A stretch of 7,823 nucleotides of DNA from an uncultured Synergistales bacterium (GCA_937957815.1 CALFXN010000371.1:1-7823), one strand, 5' to 3'; positions 1 to 6,287 are shown, counted from the first letter of the stretch. Notes: generated from the sequence alone by a model not told the origin. Numbers and translations are program-made.

Positions 1-47
1 GACCACCGAGATCTACACTCTTTCCCTACACGACGCTCTTCCGATCT
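1..47. other. Illumina P5/TruSeq adapter remnant (artefact)
   Basis: The first 47 bases match, from memory, the Illumina P5/TruSeq universal adapter from its GACCACCGAGATC part through its end at CTCTTCCGATCT. Genomic sequence begins at base 48: from there the reading frame immediately gives the FtsY motif TGQNG, whereas the adapter bases upstream do not encode FtsY sequence. This is untrimmed sequencing adapter at a contig end, so nothing within it should be annotated as biology. It also means that the upstream part of ftsY is missing from the assembly and was not cut off by a natural event. Confidence 0.97.
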
Positions 48-285
48 GACGGGACAGAACGGTCTCGCACAGGCCGAAATCTTCGGACAGGCGATGCCTG
101 TCGATGGAGTGGTTCTGACGAAGTACGACAGTACTGCAAAGGGAGGGATCCTTCTGGCAATCGCTGATAAACTGAAGGTTCCAGTTCGGTACATCGGCGT
201 AGGGGAAAGCGTCTCGGATTTGCGCGCGTTTTCTCCCGAAGAGTTCGTTCGGGCGCTTCTGGAAAATGAACGCGCAGAAAGTTGA
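48..285 (+). CDS. ftsY: Signal recognition particle receptor FtsY, C-terminal fragment
   Basis: This is the last 79 codons or so of FtsY, the SRP-receptor GTPase that docks ribosome-SRP complexes at the membrane for co-translational insertion. The first complete genomic codon is at 49. The visible piece is the C-terminal half of the NG domain. It has TGQNG near the start, then the guanine-specificity motif TKYD followed by the SRP-GTPase signature TAKGG, and ends with the closing segment GVGE...DLRAF and a short acidic tail. The P-loop and N-terminal A domain are absent because the contig begins in adapter at base 47; there is no sign that the gene itself is broken. The stop codon TGA is at 283-285, and the next gene's proposed ATG lies 20 bases before the end. 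The TKYD variant (usually TKLD or TKMD) is conservative. Family assignment is secure, and only the missing 5' part is unknown. Confidence 0.95.
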
Positions 286-1021
286 TCACCTCCTTGAGTC
301 TCTGACGTTGCAAAGCCCGCTGTCACTGCTTCTTCGGGTACTTTGCGCGTGCAGCTGCAGCGTCATAAGGCTCGACGAAGACGCTGCAGCCTTCTCAATG
401 GAGAGGGAAAGGATTTTTCCTCTGATCGAGAAGTGGGGCGCCGATATCGGGATCGGAGAAATTCCCTCGCTTGTTCCCGCGGCCGATAACGAGAGCCTTC
501 GGAGGATGGGAAGGGAGGCGTCCGTGCTCTGTATCTCACGGGAGGGAGCGTATGTGACGACCCTCGGAAACGTCGCCTTTCATCCGGAAGAAGGAGTATT
601 TCCCGTCTGGTGGGAAATCCCGCTTCCGCTTGTGCGCTTTGACGGGGAAAAAATATCCTGCAACAGGGAAGCGCGCGAGCGCTTCGGTTCTCATCCGTTC
701 ACCCCACCTGTTGAAGAAGGAGAAGTCCCGGGTGAGTTCTTTGCGAATTCTTCGTCGAAGAACTCTGCCACGTTCGTTTTGAGGCTTCTTGAGGGAGAGT
801 TCTACACAATAGAAGACGTTACGGAGGATGTTCAGAGAGCGGATGAAATCCTGTGGTGGGCATCCATCGGCAGGGCCCTCAGCGACTACCTGAAAGAAAC
901 GGGAACGAGCGTTGAGAGAGTGGGGAACAGCCGAAAGATCGCACGGGACGATATCCCATGTGTCTGGGACGGAAAGACGATCGGATATCTGCGGATTCGT
1001 GCGGATCGGGAAAAACGATGA
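266..1021 (+). CDS. Hypothetical protein, possible degenerate PAS-type sensor
   Basis: I do not recognise this 251-residue product at family level. What can be seen is a hydrophobic, Cys-rich stretch at residues 19-34 ([13 protein letters not shown]) that is too short and badly placed for a clear signal peptide or membrane helix. Residues 120-200 follow the pattern of a PAS domain: [21 protein letters not shown] resembles the PAS core of a beta strand, a D/N-G turn and N-x-A, and [19 protein letters not shown] resembles the closing strand with DiTe-like residues and a linker helix. No histidine kinase, GGDEF or DNA-binding domain follows; about 50 residues with a short beta-rich end close the protein. 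The start is uncertain. ATG 266 overlaps ftsY by 20 bases with only a weak ribosome site, and the in-frame ATG at 398 (Met45) has none. The 3' end overlaps the DUF4416 gene by ATGA. The coding call is supported by the open frame and the tight coupling; the PAS reading is inference. Confidence 0.72.
   Translation: MNAQKVDHLLESLTLQSPLSLLLRVLCACSCSVIRLDEDAAAFSMERERIFPLIEKWGADIGIGEIPSLVPAADNESLRRMGREASVLCISREGAYVTTLGNVAFHPEEGVFPVWWEIPLPLVRFDGEKISCNREARERFGSHPFTPPVEEGEVPGEFFANSSSKNSATFVLRLLEGEFYTIEDVTEDVQRADEILWWASIGRALSDYLKETGTSVERVGNSRKIARDDIPCVWDGKTIGYLRIRADREKR
284..295 (+). other. 12-base match to the 16S rRNA 3' tail (anti-Shine-Dalgarno)
   Basis: GATCACCTCCTT begins within the ftsY stop codon and is identical to the conserved 3' end of bacterial 16S rRNA. 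Read on the minus strand it is therefore a perfect extended Shine-Dalgarno sequence, AAGGAGGTGATC. No 16S rRNA body lies next to it, and no ATG, GTG or TTG lies at a usable spacing on the minus strand. In the plus frame of the next gene it encodes V-D-H-L-L. It may be coincidence; a role as an mRNA element that pairs with Shine-Dalgarno sequences is speculation. Confidence 0.4.
354..390 (+). repeat. Perfect 11-bp inverted repeat near the 5' end of the second gene
   Basis: GCTGCAGCGTC (354-364) and GACGCTGCAGC (380-390) are exact reverse complements separated by 15 bases, giving a stable potential RNA hairpin. Each arm also contains the self-complementary 8-mer GCTGCAGC. There is no T-run after it, so it does not look like an intrinsic terminator. 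It lies inside the gene if ATG 266 is the start, but in the leader, ending 7 bases before the start codon, if translation begins at ATG 398. Confidence 0.6.
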
Positions 1022-1536
1022 TCACTCAGCCTGTAACGCTCATTTGCGGAATTCTCCATCCGGATACAGAATGGTTTTTCTGGTCGAAGGACGAGCTGGA
1101 GCGTGCCATCGGTCCCGTTTCCCTTTTCGGAGAGACCCTCCCGTTTTCACTGACCCATTACTATGATGAGATCGCTCCCGTGCTTTTCCGTACATTCGTG
1201 TGCTTTGAAGGATTCTACAACGCGGAGGATCTGCCGGAGCTGAAACACGTGACATGCACGATCGAAAAGAAAAGCAGGACACCACGATGTGTCAATCTCG
1301 ATCCGGGGTACGTGAACGGATCTCGTCTCGTCCTTGCTTCGACGAAAGACCACGCGCACCGGATCTACCTCGGGAAGGGCATTTTCGCCGAAGTGACACT
1401 CAGATTCCGCTTCGGGAAATGGGTTTCCTTTGATTATACGTTCCCGGATTTTGCAAGCGGCGTCTATGACGGGTTTCTTTCGAAAGCGCGGGAACAATGG
1501 CTACGTGATTCCCGAAACTGGAGGGTGAAACAATGA
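1018..1536 (+). CDS. DUF4416 family protein
   Basis: This 172-residue protein of unknown biochemical role matches the DUF4416 family as I remember it. The family hallmarks are present in order: an N-terminal beta strand with LICGILHP, FSLTHYYDE around residues 43-51, R-x-VNLDPGY at 90-98, and the most conserved block, LVLASTK...HRIYLGKGIF.AEVTL, at 104-128. An aromatic-rich end (DYTFPDF) follows. The length is typical of the family. I choose ATG 1018 over the upstream in-frame ATG at 958 because 1018 forms an ATGA overlap with the previous stop codon and places the first family-like strand at residue 7; the extra 20 residues from 958 would lie inside the upstream gene. The 3' end overlaps purB by another ATGA, so it is probably translationally coupled to purB. 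The lysine- and histidine-rich conserved block suggests nucleic acid or phosphate binding, but this is only inference. Confidence 0.88.
   Translation: MITQPVTLICGILHPDTEWFFWSKDELERAIGPVSLFGETLPFSLTHYYDEIAPVLFRTFVCFEGFYNAEDLPELKHVTCTIEKKSRTPRCVNLDPGYVNGSRLVLASTKDHAHRIYLGKGIFAEVTLRFRFGKWVSFDYTFPDFASGVYDGFLSKAREQWLRDSRNWRVKQ
1520..1524 (+). promoter_or_regulatory. Ribosome binding site of purB
   Basis: GGAGG lies 8 bases before the purB ATG, inside the last codons of the DUF4416 gene. It fixes the purB start at 1533 and shows that purB can load its own ribosomes in addition to coupling through the ATGA overlap. Confidence 0.8.
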
Positions 1537-2828
1537 TCGAACGGTATCAGTCCAGAACGATGCTCCCAGTGTGGAGCGAGGAACACAAGTACAGGACGTG
1601 GCTGAAGGTCGAACTTGCCGTATGCCGTGCATGGATGGAGGAGGGGGTCATCTCTCCGAAAGACCTCGAGACGATAGAAAGACGAGCGGATTTCGATATT
1701 GCCCGCATCGAGGAAATCGAAAGGGATGTCCACCACGACGTCATCGCGTTCGTATCGGCGGTTGCCGAAAAAATCGGGAACGAGGGGCGACTGGTTCACC
1801 TCGGCCTGACGAGCAGCGACGTGATCGATACGGCCGCATCGCTGGTTCTCATGGAAGCCCTTGATGTCATCGACGTGGAAACCGACGAACTCATGGCGGA
1901 GGTTCTCGAAAAGGCAAAGGCATACAGACATACGCCGTGCGTTGGCCGAACCCATGGCGTTCACGCCGAACCGACGACGTTCGGACTGAAGATCCTGAAC
2001 TGGTACGCTGAACTTGAGAGAGACAGGGAGCGCATATCGTTCGCTCGCAAACAGATTTCGTGCGGGAAAGTGTCCGGTGCCGTCGGAACGTATGCGCATT
2101 GCCCCCCTTCGATCGAAAGCAGGGTATGCGATATCCTTGGATTGATTCCCGCGAAGGTATCCAATCAGATCCTGCAGCGCGATCGGCATGCCGGTGTCCT
2201 CACTGCGCTCGCTTTGTTGGGAGGAGCGCTCGAGAGGATGTCCGTGGAAATTCGCCATTTGCAGCGGACCGAAGTTCTTGAGGCGGCGGAGCCTTTCGGA
2301 AAGCATCAGAAGGGATCCTCGGCTATGCCTCACAAGCGAAACCCCATCCTGTGCGAACGCGTCTCGGGTATGTCGCGGCTCCTCCGGGGCTATGCATCGA
2401 CAGCGATGGAAAACATCGCACTCTGGCATGAACGGGATATCAGTCATTCATCCGTCGAACGGGTAATCTGGCCGGATGCGTTTCACATCGCGGCCTATAT
2501 GCTTGAGACAATGCGAAAAATCGTCGCCGGTCTCACTGTATCCCCGGAATCCATGCGGAAAAACCTTGGTGTGACGCGTGGACTTGTCTTCAGCCAGAAG
2601 GTTCTGCTCGGATTGGTCGAGGGACATGGGTTACCGCGGGAGGAGGCGTACGCGATCGTTCAGGAAAATGCGATGAAATGCTGGGATGGAGCAGGGACCC
2701 TTGAGGATCTGCTCGGAGCGGATCCCAGGGTTGTCTCGAAGATCACCAGAGAAGAACTTCACAGGTTTTTCGATCTCGGGGCGTACTACACGCACGTGGA
2801 CGAGATTTTCAAACGTTTCGACTCCTGA
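1533..2828 (+). CDS. purB: Adenylosuccinate lyase
   Basis: PurB catalyses two fumarate-releasing eliminations in purine synthesis: SAICAR to AICAR, and adenylosuccinate to AMP. It is a cytoplasmic homotetramer of the fumarase/aspartase superfamily. The 431-residue length equals, as I recall, that of Bacillus subtilis PurB, and the catalytic residues fall at the same numbers: His68 in VHHDVIAF, Thr93-Ser94-Ser95 in LTSSDVIDT, His141 in GRTHGVHAEPTTFG, and the flexible signature loop GSSAMPHKRNP at 261-271 with the catalytic serine at 262. No residue of the active site appears changed. The start follows a strong GGAGG and overlaps the DUF4416 stop by ATGA. No other purine biosynthesis gene is in the window, so it may supply purines from an operon otherwise unrelated to the pathway. 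A small hairpin begins at its stop codon. A long open frame on the opposite strand (about 1464-2447) is a shadow. Confidence 0.97.
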   Translation: MIERYQSRTMLPVWSEEHKYRTWLKVELAVCRAWMEEGVISPKDLETIERRADFDIARIEEIERDVHHDVIAFVSAVAEKIGNEGRLVHLGLTSSDVIDTAASLVLMEALDVIDVETDELMAEVLEKAKAYRHTPCVGRTHGVHAEPTTFGLKILNWYAELERDRERISFARKQISCGKVSGAVGTYAHCPPSIESRVCDILGLIPAKVSNQILQRDRHAGVLTALALLGGALERMSVEIRHLQRTEVLEAAEPFGKHQKGSSAMPHKRNPILCERVSGMSRLLRGYASTAMENIALWHERDISHSSVERVIWPDAFHIAAYMLETMRKIVAGLTVSPESMRKNLGVTRGLVFSQKVLLGLVEGHGLPREEAYAIVQENAMKCWDGAGTLEDLLGADPRVVSKITREELHRFFDLGAYYTHVDEIFKRFDS

Positions 2829-2845
2829 AGACACTATTCGTCTTC
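2827..2845 (+). repeat. Small hairpin at the purB stop codon
   Basis: GAAGAC (2827-2832) and GTCTTC (2840-2845) form a perfect 6-bp stem with a 7-base loop, starting within the purB stop codon. No T-run follows, so it is not a good terminator. It could stabilise the purB 3' end or mark an RNA-processing point between purB and glpX, or be chance. Confidence 0.35.
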
Positions 2846-2858
2846 TGGGAAAAAGAAT

Positions 2859-2864
2859 GGAGGG
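2859..2864 (+). promoter_or_regulatory. Ribosome binding site of glpX, overlapped by a 4-codon mini-frame
   Basis: GGAGGG is 7 bases before the glpX ATG and decides that start. An ATG at 2857 just ahead of it opens a four-codon frame (ATG GAG GGC GCG TAA) whose stop codon directly abuts the glpX ATG. No Shine-Dalgarno sequence precedes that ATG, so the mini-frame is probably incidental. Confidence 0.75.
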
Positions 2865-2871
2865 CGCGTAA

Positions 2872-3873
2872 ATGGAAGCACCTGACCGAAACCTGGCGAT
2901 GGAACTGGTACGGACGACTGAAGCCGCCGCGATGGCGGCCGGTCGGTGGATGGGGCGCGGAGACAAGAATGCCGTGGACGGGGCTGCAGTCAACGCCATG
3001 CGGTACATGCTGAACACGGTGTCCATGAAGGGACGGGTCGTTATCGGCGAAGGAGAAAAGGACGAAGCCCCGATGCTTTTCAACGGAGAGGAACTGGGAT
3101 GTGCGGATACCCCGGACGTCGACATCGCGGTGGACCCCGTCGACGGCACGCGGCTGACATCTCTCGGCCTCTCGGGAGCCATCAGTGTCGTCGCGGTTTC
3201 CAACAAGGGAACGATGTTCAATCCCAAAAATATTTTTTATATGAACAAACTGGTAACCGGGCCGGATGCAGCGGACGTGATCGACATTGAGGCTCCGGTC
3301 GAGGAGAACATCAGAAGAGTCGCTCGGAAGAAGAACAAGTCGGTTCAGGACATTACCGTTGTTCTGCTTGATCGTCCCCGGCACGACGAACTCAAGAACG
3401 CCATACGGAACGTGGGGTCCCGAATCCGTCTGATTCCAGACGGTGACGTTGCCGGAGCGCTTTCGACGTGCAAGCACGAGGGAGCTTTTGATCTCCTGAT
3501 GGGGATCGGAGGATCTCCGGAGGCGGTCATAACCGCGTGTGCGATCAAGTGTCTCGGAGGAAACATGCAGTGCAAGCTCTGGCCGAGAAACGAAGATGAA
3601 GCTGCGGAAAGCCGGGCGCTGGGGCTCGATCTCGAAAAGGTCCTCACACTGGACGATCTCGTCGAGGGGGACAACGTCTTTTTTGCCGCGACGGGCGTTA
3701 CCGATGGCGAATTTCTTCGGGGAGTCCGTTACGAGGGGCATGAAATACGGACCTCGTCGATGGTGATGCGTTCTCACAGCGGGACGATCCGTTTTGTCGA
3801 GGCCATCCATAAATCGAAAAAACTCTCGTCGATCAGCGGTGTCGATTACGAAGGGGGTACTGTACAGAGGTAG
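2872..3873 (+). CDS. glpX: Class II fructose-1,6-bisphosphatase
   Basis: GlpX hydrolyses fructose 1,6-bisphosphate to fructose 6-phosphate, the committed step of gluconeogenesis, using Mn2+ or Mg2+ in the cytoplasm. The 333-residue protein aligns end to end with E. coli GlpX as I remember it. [17 protein letters not shown] carries Lys32 and the metal ligand Asp36. [13 protein letters not shown] carries Glu60, Glu62 and Asp64. Substrate-binding Tyr123, RPRHD at 168-172 and the DGD at 190-192 are kept, as is GIGGSPEAV with Glu217. The metal/phosphate motif reads DPVDGTR (88-94) where E. coli has DPIEGTR. Asp91 thus replaces a Glu metal ligand, a conservative change to a form reminiscent of other lithium-sensitive phosphatases. 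Some members also act on sedoheptulose bisphosphate, and I cannot tell that from sequence. It is the last gene of the plus-strand block and ends 21 bases before a strong hairpin terminator. Confidence 0.96.
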   Translation: MEAPDRNLAMELVRTTEAAAMAAGRWMGRGDKNAVDGAAVNAMRYMLNTVSMKGRVVIGEGEKDEAPMLFNGEELGCADTPDVDIAVDPVDGTRLTSLGLSGAISVVAVSNKGTMFNPKNIFYMNKLVTGPDAADVIDIEAPVEENIRRVARKKNKSVQDITVVLLDRPRHDELKNAIRNVGSRIRLIPDGDVAGALSTCKHEGAFDLLMGIGGSPEAVITACAIKCLGGNMQCKLWPRNEDEAAESRALGLDLEKVLTLDDLVEGDNVFFAATGVTDGEFLRGVRYEGHEIRTSSMVMRSHSGTIRFVEAIHKSKKLSSISGVDYEGGTVQR

Positions 3874-3894
3874 GAAAAAGAATACAGCGCAAAC

Positions 3895-3928
3895 AGAGGC
3901 GACAGGGAGATATCCCGGTCGCCTCTTT
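3895..3928. terminator. Strong intrinsic terminator between convergent glpX and hypF
   Basis: GAGGCGAC (3896-3903) pairs with GTCGCCTC (3918-3925). Inside it GGGA pairs with TCCC around a GATA loop, with one A/G mismatch between the two stem parts, and an outer A-T pair closes the stem at 3895/3926. It is followed by TTT on the plus strand, so it best terminates glpX. On the minus strand it begins just past the hypF stop (3928-3930) and is followed by GTTTG, a weaker T-run, so it may work in both directions. Confidence 0.88.
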
Positions 3929-6207
3929 CATTGACTCCATTTTGCCGCCCCTATGGCGACCTGTCCGACCGAGACGCATTCGTCGTTCGGAGACAGCGAG
4001 CGGTGAATCAGGGGGGTCAGTTTCATTATCCGGAGGAGTCCTTCGGTCAATGTCAGAAGTCGTTTGTTCTGCCAGACACCCCCGGAAAGAGCTATTTTCC
4101 GGATCCCGGTCTCATGGGAAATGAGATCGCATATTTCGGCGATGGAGCGGGCGAGCCCTCTGTGAAATCCTCCCGACAGAGCTCTCCTGTCGGGAGCGTC
4201 CAGTCGTTCGACGATCCAGCGAATCGCGGGACGCCAGTCCAAATGGCGGAATCCACCCCGCCTGGTGATGTCGAAAGGGGCGGACAAGCGGCCTCCGGCG
4301 AGCGCCTCGAGCTCCATTGCAGCCTGTCCGTCGTACGAGATGGTGTCGCGGATACCCAGAATCGCTGAGACCCCGTCGAAAAGGCGTCCGCAGGAAGTCG
4401 TCTCCGGGGAGAAAGGGAGAGCTTTCGTTATGGACCTGGACAGTACGGACCTTTCAGGCCACAGGGATGTCGCCAGAGATATGGCGGTTCGTGCGTCGTA
4501 GCATTCACTCAGCAACGAGATCGCGTAGCGCCATGGTTCCAGAATGGCTTTCTCACCTCCGGGAAGTCTCGCGGGATACAGGGATCCGACACGTCGGTAT
4601 TCCTTCAGGTTGCCGACGAGGAATTCTCCTCCCCATATCGTGCCGTCGTCGCCATATCCTGTTCCGTCGAAAATAACGCCGATGACGTCATCCTCAACCC
4701 GATTGTCGATCATGCACGCCGCCATATGCGCATAGTGGTGCTGAACGGCCATGACTGCTTCCGGCAGAGGAGAAAACGCTTCAATCGCGGCTTTCGTCGA
4801 AAGATACTGCGGATGCCTGTCATGTACGAAAAATCGCGGGTGGAAGTTGTAGAGGCGCAACAGGTGCGCGAGCGCCCGCCTGTAGAATTCGATTGTTTCC
4901 ACTTGCTTCAGATCGCCGAGGTACTGGCTCGGAAAGACAAGATTCCTCTGGCTTACGGCAAAGGTCGCCTTCATCTCTCCTCCCGCTCCAACGATAACGG
5001 GCGCACGAAACGGAATGACGACAGGCGAGGGGACGAACCCGCGCGCTCTGCGGACGGGAAAGGAATTCCTCCTGTACGGAACGACGACGGAATCATCGAT
5101 CGGCATATGGATGTCGCGGTTGTGCATAAGGAAAACGTCAGCAATGGTTGCGAGACGATCCATTGCCTGTGTGTTATCCGAGATGATTGGAGCCTCGCTC
5201 ATATTGGCGCTGGTCATCACAAGTGCCCTGAAATTCCGCATGATAAGGTGATGCAACGGCGTATACGGCAGCATAATGCCGATCGTGTCCTGGCCCGGAG
5301 CGACGAGTGAGGACACGGAGTCGCAGGAGCGCGACGGGCAGAGGACGATCGGACGCCTGCTGCCGGTGAGCGCGCGACGGGCTGAGTGGGAGAGGATAAC
5401 GAGCGATTCGGCCGCAGCCTCGTCGGCGACCATGAGAGCGAAGGGTTTGTGAGGTCTGTGCTTTCGCAGCCGCAGAAGTCCGACGGACGCATCCGAATAT
5501 GCGTCGCAGGCGAGGTGGAAACCGCCGAGCCCCTTGATGGCGGCGATCGCTCCCCTGCGAAGGCGATCAGCGAGCATCTCGAGAGCTTTCGTTCCGTGTG
5601 ACAGGAGATTTTCCGCCGCATCCGTCAGCGTGACGGAGGGGCCGCATTCCGGACATGCGTTCGGTTGGGCGTGGAAACGTCTGTTATGGGGGTCCTCGTA
5701 TTCGTCCCTGCACGAAGCGCAGAGTTCGAAGCGGCTCATCGTCGTGGACGGACGGTCGTATGGAAGATCACGAATGATCGTATACCGTGGGCCGCAATTC
5801 GTGCAATTGATGAAAGGGTACTGGAACCGGCGATCGTGAGGATCGTCGAGTTCCCGAAGACAGTCGTCGCACGTTGCGATGTCGGGTGGAATCAGAACCC
5901 TCTGTTCGTCCTGCCGGATGCTGCGTTCGATCGAAAAACGGGAAAAGACGCGCTTCACCCGGGGAATTTCTTCTTCGAGAATTTCAATGGAGGTTACTGC
6001 CGCCGCATCGGGTTGCTCGCGTTCGATGCGGCGGAGATATTCCTCGAGGAGTGCTACGTCTCCTTCGAGCTCGATAACGACTCCTTCCGACGTATTCCGG
6101 ACACTGCCGTTGGCTCCCATCTCGAGAGCCATCCGCGCACAGAAGGGACGAAAACCGACGCCCTGAACGATCCCGGAGACAAGCACTTTTCTGTAAGATA
6201 ACATCAT
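3928..6207 (-). CDS. hypF: Carbamoyltransferase HypF, NiFe hydrogenase maturation
   Basis: HypF makes the carbamoyl group that HypE converts to the cyanide ligands of the NiFe-hydrogenase iron. It uses carbamoyl phosphate and ATP through a thiocarboxamide on HypE. The full-length 759-residue protein shows all four modules. The acylphosphatase domain has GIVQGVGFR with Arg20 and VRN with Asn38. A double zinc finger has cysteines 113/116/135/138 and 163/166/185/188 in exactly the HypF spacing (x2, x18, x2, x24, x2, x18, x2). The YrdC-like domain at about 200-390 has HKPFALMV and SANMSEAPI. The Kae1-like domain at about 400-757 has HHYAH at 490-494, IFDGTGYGDDGTIWGGEF and ALSGGVWQN. The C-terminal loop reads SPNDECVSVGQ, where HypF usually has NDGG; the Asp (742) is kept. 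The start at 6207 (a double ATG) is fixed by GGAGG 9 bases upstream. The gene has its own promoter, and no other hyp or hydrogenase gene is in view. Confidence 0.97.
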   Translation of the reverse strand: MMLSYRKVLVSGIVQGVGFRPFCARMALEMGANGSVRNTSEGVVIELEGDVALLEEYLRRIEREQPDAAAVTSIEILEEEIPRVKRVFSRFSIERSIRQDEQRVLIPPDIATCDDCLRELDDPHDRRFQYPFINCTNCGPRYTIIRDLPYDRPSTTMSRFELCASCRDEYEDPHNRRFHAQPNACPECGPSVTLTDAAENLLSHGTKALEMLADRLRRGAIAAIKGLGGFHLACDAYSDASVGLLRLRKHRPHKPFALMVADEAAAESLVILSHSARRALTGSRRPIVLCPSRSCDSVSSLVAPGQDTIGIMLPYTPLHHLIMRNFRALVMTSANMSEAPIISDNTQAMDRLATIADVFLMHNRDIHMPIDDSVVVPYRRNSFPVRRARGFVPSPVVIPFRAPVIVGAGGEMKATFAVSQRNLVFPSQYLGDLKQVETIEFYRRALAHLLRLYNFHPRFFVHDRHPQYLSTKAAIEAFSPLPEAVMAVQHHYAHMAACMIDNRVEDDVIGVIFDGTGYGDDGTIWGGEFLVGNLKEYRRVGSLYPARLPGGEKAILEPWRYAISLLSECYDARTAISLATSLWPERSVLSRSITKALPFSPETTSCGRLFDGVSAILGIRDTISYDGQAAMELEALAGGRLSAPFDITRRGGFRHLDWRPAIRWIVERLDAPDRRALSGGFHRGLARSIAEICDLISHETGIRKIALSGGVWQNKRLLTLTEGLLRIMKLTPLIHRSLSPNDECVSVGQVAIGAAKWSQ
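4082..4102 (-). repeat. 7-bp perfect hairpin inside hypF
   Basis: CCGGAAA (4082-4088) and TTTCCGG (4096-4102) are exact reverse complements around a 7-base loop. On the hypF strand the stem overlaps the codons for the ALSGG motif near residue 707. Another, longer hairpin lies 67 bases upstream in the transcript over a second ALSGG. Codon constraint could produce it by chance. Confidence 0.4.
4170..4196 (-). repeat. 10-bp perfect hairpin inside hypF
   Basis: CTCCCGACAG and CTGTCGGGAG form a perfect, GC-rich 10-bp stem with a 7-base loop, within codons for residues 671-680 (APDRRALSGG). No T-run follows on the coding strand, so it does not look like a terminator. It would be a strong structure in the hypF mRNA, at the start of the last 10 percent of the gene. 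Confidence 0.55.
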
Positions 6208-6216
6208 GGGATAATG

Positions 6217-6221
6217 CCTCC
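6217..6221 (-). promoter_or_regulatory. Ribosome binding site of hypF
   Basis: GGAGG on the minus strand lies 9 bases from the first of two adjacent ATG codons (6207) and 12 from the second (6204). It supports the upstream ATG as the main start. Confidence 0.85.
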
Positions 6222-6234
6222 TATCTGCCGGAGC

Positions 6235-6263
6235 ATTCTAGTCGCTTCACATCCTCTTCTCAA
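6235..6263 (-). promoter_or_regulatory. Sigma70-type promoter for hypF
   Basis: Read on the minus strand, TTGAGA (6263-6258) and TAGAAT (6240-6235) are separated by exactly 17 bases. Each hexamer differs from consensus at one or two positions. Transcription would begin near 6228, giving a leader of about 20 bases that just holds the GGAGG. This is the best promoter match in the window and implies that hypF is expressed on its own. Confidence 0.72.
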
Positions 6264-6287
6264 GATGTCCGTTGCGAAACGCCGGTG

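Noticed and set aside
284..295. The 16S-like 12-mer as the end of an rRNA gene
   Set aside because: The sequence upstream is ftsY coding sequence ending in a normal stop codon, so no rRNA gene is present.
26..313. Minus-strand open frame of 95 codons that contains a perfect AAGGAGGTGATC
   Set aside because: It reads into the sequencing adapter, lies opposite ftsY, and has no start codon at a usable spacing after the Shine-Dalgarno-like sequence.
958..1017. Upstream ATG that would extend the DUF4416 protein by 20 residues
   Set aside because: The extension lies wholly inside the preceding gene, has no family resemblance, and the ATG at 1018 forms a clean ATGA overlap.
1464..2447. Minus-strand open frame of 327 codons
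   Set aside because: It is antisense to purB, which has every catalytic motif intact. The translation has low-complexity Arg/His-rich composition and no recognisable motif.
2809..3810. Minus-strand open frame of 333 codons
   Set aside because: It is antisense to glpX and results from biased codon use there. It has no ribosome site or family motif.
4726..5310. Plus-strand open frames opposite hypF (also 3931-4368 and 5665-6201)
   Set aside because: They are shadows of a full-length, motif-complete HypF. None has a convincing ribosome site.
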